Assembly (NCBI GenBank): GCA_016302225.1
Contig: JAEDOB010000090.1
Span: 1 to 7,920, forward strand
Origin: Oscillospiraceae bacterium
Lineage (GTDB): Bacteria; Bacillota; Clostridia; Oscillospirales; Ruminococcaceae
Length of the DNA stretch: 7,920 bases
Direction of reading: 5' to 3'
Shown: one piece after another, positions 6,515 through 7,920 of the stretch
How positions within the stretch are numbered: the first letter of the stretch is position 1
Layout of the letters: every line of letters begins with the position of its first letter
The notes under the pieces: model-generated
Told to the model about the DNA's origin: nothing
Seen by the model: only the letters and a program-made list of their open reading frames with translations
The model's database searches: none
Position numbers and translations under genes: made by a program

Positions 6515-7462
6515 ATGCCGTTCAAAATTTTCATAGACGGTCAGGAGGGTACGACGGGACTGCGTATCGTTGAAAGACTGAAAAACCGCTCGGACATTGA
6601 GCTTCTTAAAATAGATGAATCCCTGAGAAAGGACGTAAACGAGAGAAAGCGCCTTATAAACGCTTCGGATATTACATTCCTTTGTCTGCCGGACGCTGCG
6701 GCGATTGAAGCGGTCGCATTGGCGGAAAATGAGAATGTCCGCATTATCGACGCTTCCACCGCCCACCGAACAAACCCCGACTGGGCTTACGGCTTCCCCG
6801 AGCTGTCCAAGGCGCACAGGGAGAGGATAAGAACGTCCAAAAGAGTGGCAAACCCCGGCTGTTACGCAAGCGGATTTATTGCCTGCGTTTATCCTCTGGT
6901 GTCTGCGGGGATTATGCCGAAGGACTATCCCGTGACCTGCCACGCCGTTTCCGGTTACAGCGGAGCGGGCAAGAAGGGCATTGCACAGTATGAGGACGAA
7001 AACAGGGACTTTCAGCTGGATTCTCCCAGACAGTACGCCCTTACTCAGAACCACAAGCATATCAAGGAAATGATGACTATTTCGGGGCTTTCCCAGCTGC
7101 CCGTGTTCACGCCTATCGTTGATGACTATTATAATGGTATGGTGGTTTCCGTTCCCCTGCATCTGAGAACGCTTGACAAAAAGCTGACTCTTGCGGAGCT
7201 GAGAGAGGTTTTCGCCGCACATTACGAGGGCGAGAGATTTGTGAAGGTAATGCCCATTTGCGGAGAGGGCGTTCTGTCCGACGGTTTTATTGCGGCAAAC
7301 ACACTTAAAGATACAAACGATATGCAGATATTTGTCTGCGGAAACGACGACAGAGCCGTTATCTCCGCAAGATTTGACAATCTCGGAAAGGGCGCTTCGG
7401 GCGCTGCGGTTCAGTCTATGAATATTATGATGGGAGTGCCCGAGGAAACGGGGCTGGAATGA
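6515..7462 (+). CDS. argC: N-acetyl-gamma-glutamyl-phosphate reductase, type 2
   Basis: A 315-residue cytosolic enzyme of arginine biosynthesis. It reduces N-acetyl-gamma-glutamyl phosphate to N-acetylglutamate semialdehyde with NADPH. The N-terminal nucleotide-binding segment IFIDGQEGTTGLRI (about 5-18) and the length near 310 fit the short type 2 ArgC form better than the longer E. coli or Bacillus type 1 form. The catalytic cysteine is C116 in VANPGCYASGF. Other family blocks are DASTAHR (substrate region), CHAVSGYSGAGKKG, and QNHKHIKEM with H180 and H182, one of which should be the catalytic histidine region. The C-terminal NLGKGASGAAVQSMNIMMG block is typical of the family. AGGAGGA precedes the start. 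A HicB-like gene follows after 10 bases, then argJ, so this appears to head an arg operon. Candidate operator and -10 sequences lie upstream. Confidence 0.96.
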   Translation: MPFKIFIDGQEGTTGLRIVERLKNRSDIELLKIDESLRKDVNERKRLINASDITFLCLPDAAAIEAVALAENENVRIIDASTAHRTNPDWAYGFPELSKAHRERIRTSKRVANPGCYASGFIACVYPLVSAGIMPKDYPVTCHAVSGYSGAGKKGIAQYEDENRDFQLDSPRQYALTQNHKHIKEMMTISGLSQLPVFTPIVDDYYNGMVVSVPLHLRTLDKKLTLAELREVFAAHYEGERFVKVMPICGEGVLSDGFIAANTLKDTNDMQIFVCGNDDRAVISARFDNLGKGASGAAVQSMNIMMGVPEETGLE

Positions 7463-7469
7463 TCATTCC
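7456..7469. repeat. Perfect 14-base palindrome over the argC stop codon
   Basis: GGAATGATCATTCC is fully self-complementary and contains the argC stop TGA (7460-7462). It ends three bases before the ATG of the next gene, in the place where a ribosome site would be expected. It could be a dimeric-protein site or could affect translation of the small downstream gene; either is inference. Confidence 0.6.
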
Positions 7470-7472
7470 GAG

Positions 7473-7682
7473 ATGTATAAGTACGAAATAATTCTTTATT
7501 GGAGCGATGAAGATAACAGTTATATAGCCGAAGTTCCCGAGCTTGCGGGCTGTATGGCAGACGGCAGCACTATGCAGTCTGCGCTTGAAAATGTTCACGT
7601 CGTTATGAATGAATGGATAGAAACAGCAAAGCTTTTGGGCAGAGATATTCCGAAGCCCAAAGGAAAGCTTGCATTTGCGTGA
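7473..7682 (+). CDS. HicB-like small protein (solitary, no HicA nearby)
   Basis: A 69-residue protein matching the partial RNase H-like HicB fold. An opening beta hairpin (KYEIILYWSDEDNSYIAEVPEL) carries the signature EVPELAGC (20-27), followed by MADG, a helix (STMQSALENVHVVMNEWIETAKLLG) and a final PKPKGKLAFA strand. In HicAB systems HicB neutralises the HicA ribonuclease toxin. This copy stops at the core domain and lacks the C-terminal ribbon-helix-helix or HTH DNA-binding part of many HicB antitoxins. No HicA-like frame is adjacent: argC is 10 bases upstream and argJ 14 bases downstream. It is therefore probably a solitary HicB domain protein co-transcribed with arginine genes. No Shine-Dalgarno is evident before the ATG, where a palindrome lies instead, so translation may depend on coupling to argC. 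The family call is firm; the role is unknown. Confidence 0.85.
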   Translation: MYKYEIILYWSDEDNSYIAEVPELAGCMADGSTMQSALENVHVVMNEWIETAKLLGRDIPKPKGKLAFA

Positions 7683-7696
7683 AAGAGGGTAAAATT

Positions 7697-7920
7697 ATGA
7701 AAACATTTGAAACAATAGAAGGCGGCGTATGTGCCGCAAAGGGATTTAAGGCGTCGGGCGTTTACTGCGCTATCAAGGAAAATCCCACAAAGAAAAACGA
7801 CATTGCAATGGTAGTTTCCGATGTAATGTGCAATGCGGCGGGCGTTTACACTCAGAACAAGGTAAAGGGTGCGCCTGTTATTGTCACAAAGAAAAATCTG
7901 GAAAAATCGGGCGGAAAGGC
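7697..7920 (+). CDS. argJ: Glutamate N-acetyltransferase / ornithine acetyltransferase, 5' part
   Basis: The first 74 codons plus two bases of argJ; the gene continues past the window edge. ArgJ transfers acetyl from N-acetylornithine to glutamate, recycling the acetyl group in arginine synthesis, and some forms also use acetyl-CoA. The visible N-terminus has the family opening GGVCAAKGFKASGVYCAIK (about 9-27), then KKNDIAMVVSD and CNAAGVYTQNKVKGAPVIVTK, which match ArgJ proteins well. The autoprocessing Ala-Thr site that splits ArgJ into two chains lies further on and cannot be checked. AAGAGGG (7683-7689) is seven bases before the ATG and starts right after the HicB-like stop. Its place after argC is the usual operon order, apart from the inserted small gene. 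Confidence 0.94.
   Translation, partial: MKTFETIEGGVCAAKGFKASGVYCAIKENPTKKNDIAMVVSDVMCNAAGVYTQNKVKGAPVIVTKKNLEKSGGK

Noticed and set aside
7463..7696. A complete HicAB toxin-antitoxin module
   Set aside because: Only the HicB-like part is present. Both flanking genes are arginine enzymes and no HicA-like frame with its histidine motif was seen.
1..7920. CRISPR array, insertion sequence or phage genes
   Set aside because: No regularly spaced repeats, transposase motifs, terminal inverted repeats or phage-type proteins were found.

Overview
The window looks like a chromosomal segment of a Gram-positive anaerobic Clostridia member, most likely Ruminococcus or a close Oscillospiraceae relative. 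The grounds are a GH94 sugar phosphorylase typical of fibre degraders, strong AGGAGG-type ribosome sites, a codon-biased highly expressed metabolic gene beside ordinary genes, and an argC-argJ cluster. This assignment is inference from gene content, not from a marker gene.

Layout. (1) 48-2444 (+) encodes a complete cytosolic GH94 phosphorylase, which cleaves a beta-linked disaccharide or oligosaccharide with phosphate and so saves ATP. A strong intrinsic terminator follows at 2466-2507. (2) 2573-5081 (+) holds two adjacent, colinear paralogues of 420 and 414 residues, separated by one base. They look alpha-helical and ankyrin-like, and I recognise no function. (3) 5128-6162 (-) encodes a secreted protein with a signal peptide and a possible beta-trefoil-like C-terminus. 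It converges on the paralogue pair, and the two units share a perfect 12-bp terminator hairpin at 5092-5123. (4) 6163-6514 is a 352-bp AT-rich divergent intergenic region. It contains a promoter for the secreted protein, a GC-richer hairpin island, an ArgR-like operator candidate and a -10 cluster for the arginine genes. (5) 6515-7920 (+) is the start of an arginine biosynthesis operon: argC (type 2), a small HicB-like protein gene, then argJ, which runs off the window end.

How the genes relate. ArgC and ArgJ catalyse steps of the acetylated ornithine pathway and are tightly spaced, so probably co-transcribed. The HicB-like gene sits between them with no HicA partner in view, which is the oddest piece of context here. 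The phosphorylase, the paralogue pair and the secreted protein appear to be separate transcription units with no obvious functional link to the arginine genes.

The best candidates for something undescribed are the tandem ankyrin-like pair, the HicB-like protein inserted in the arg operon with a palindrome over the argC stop codon, and the GC-rich hairpin island at about 6258-6306.
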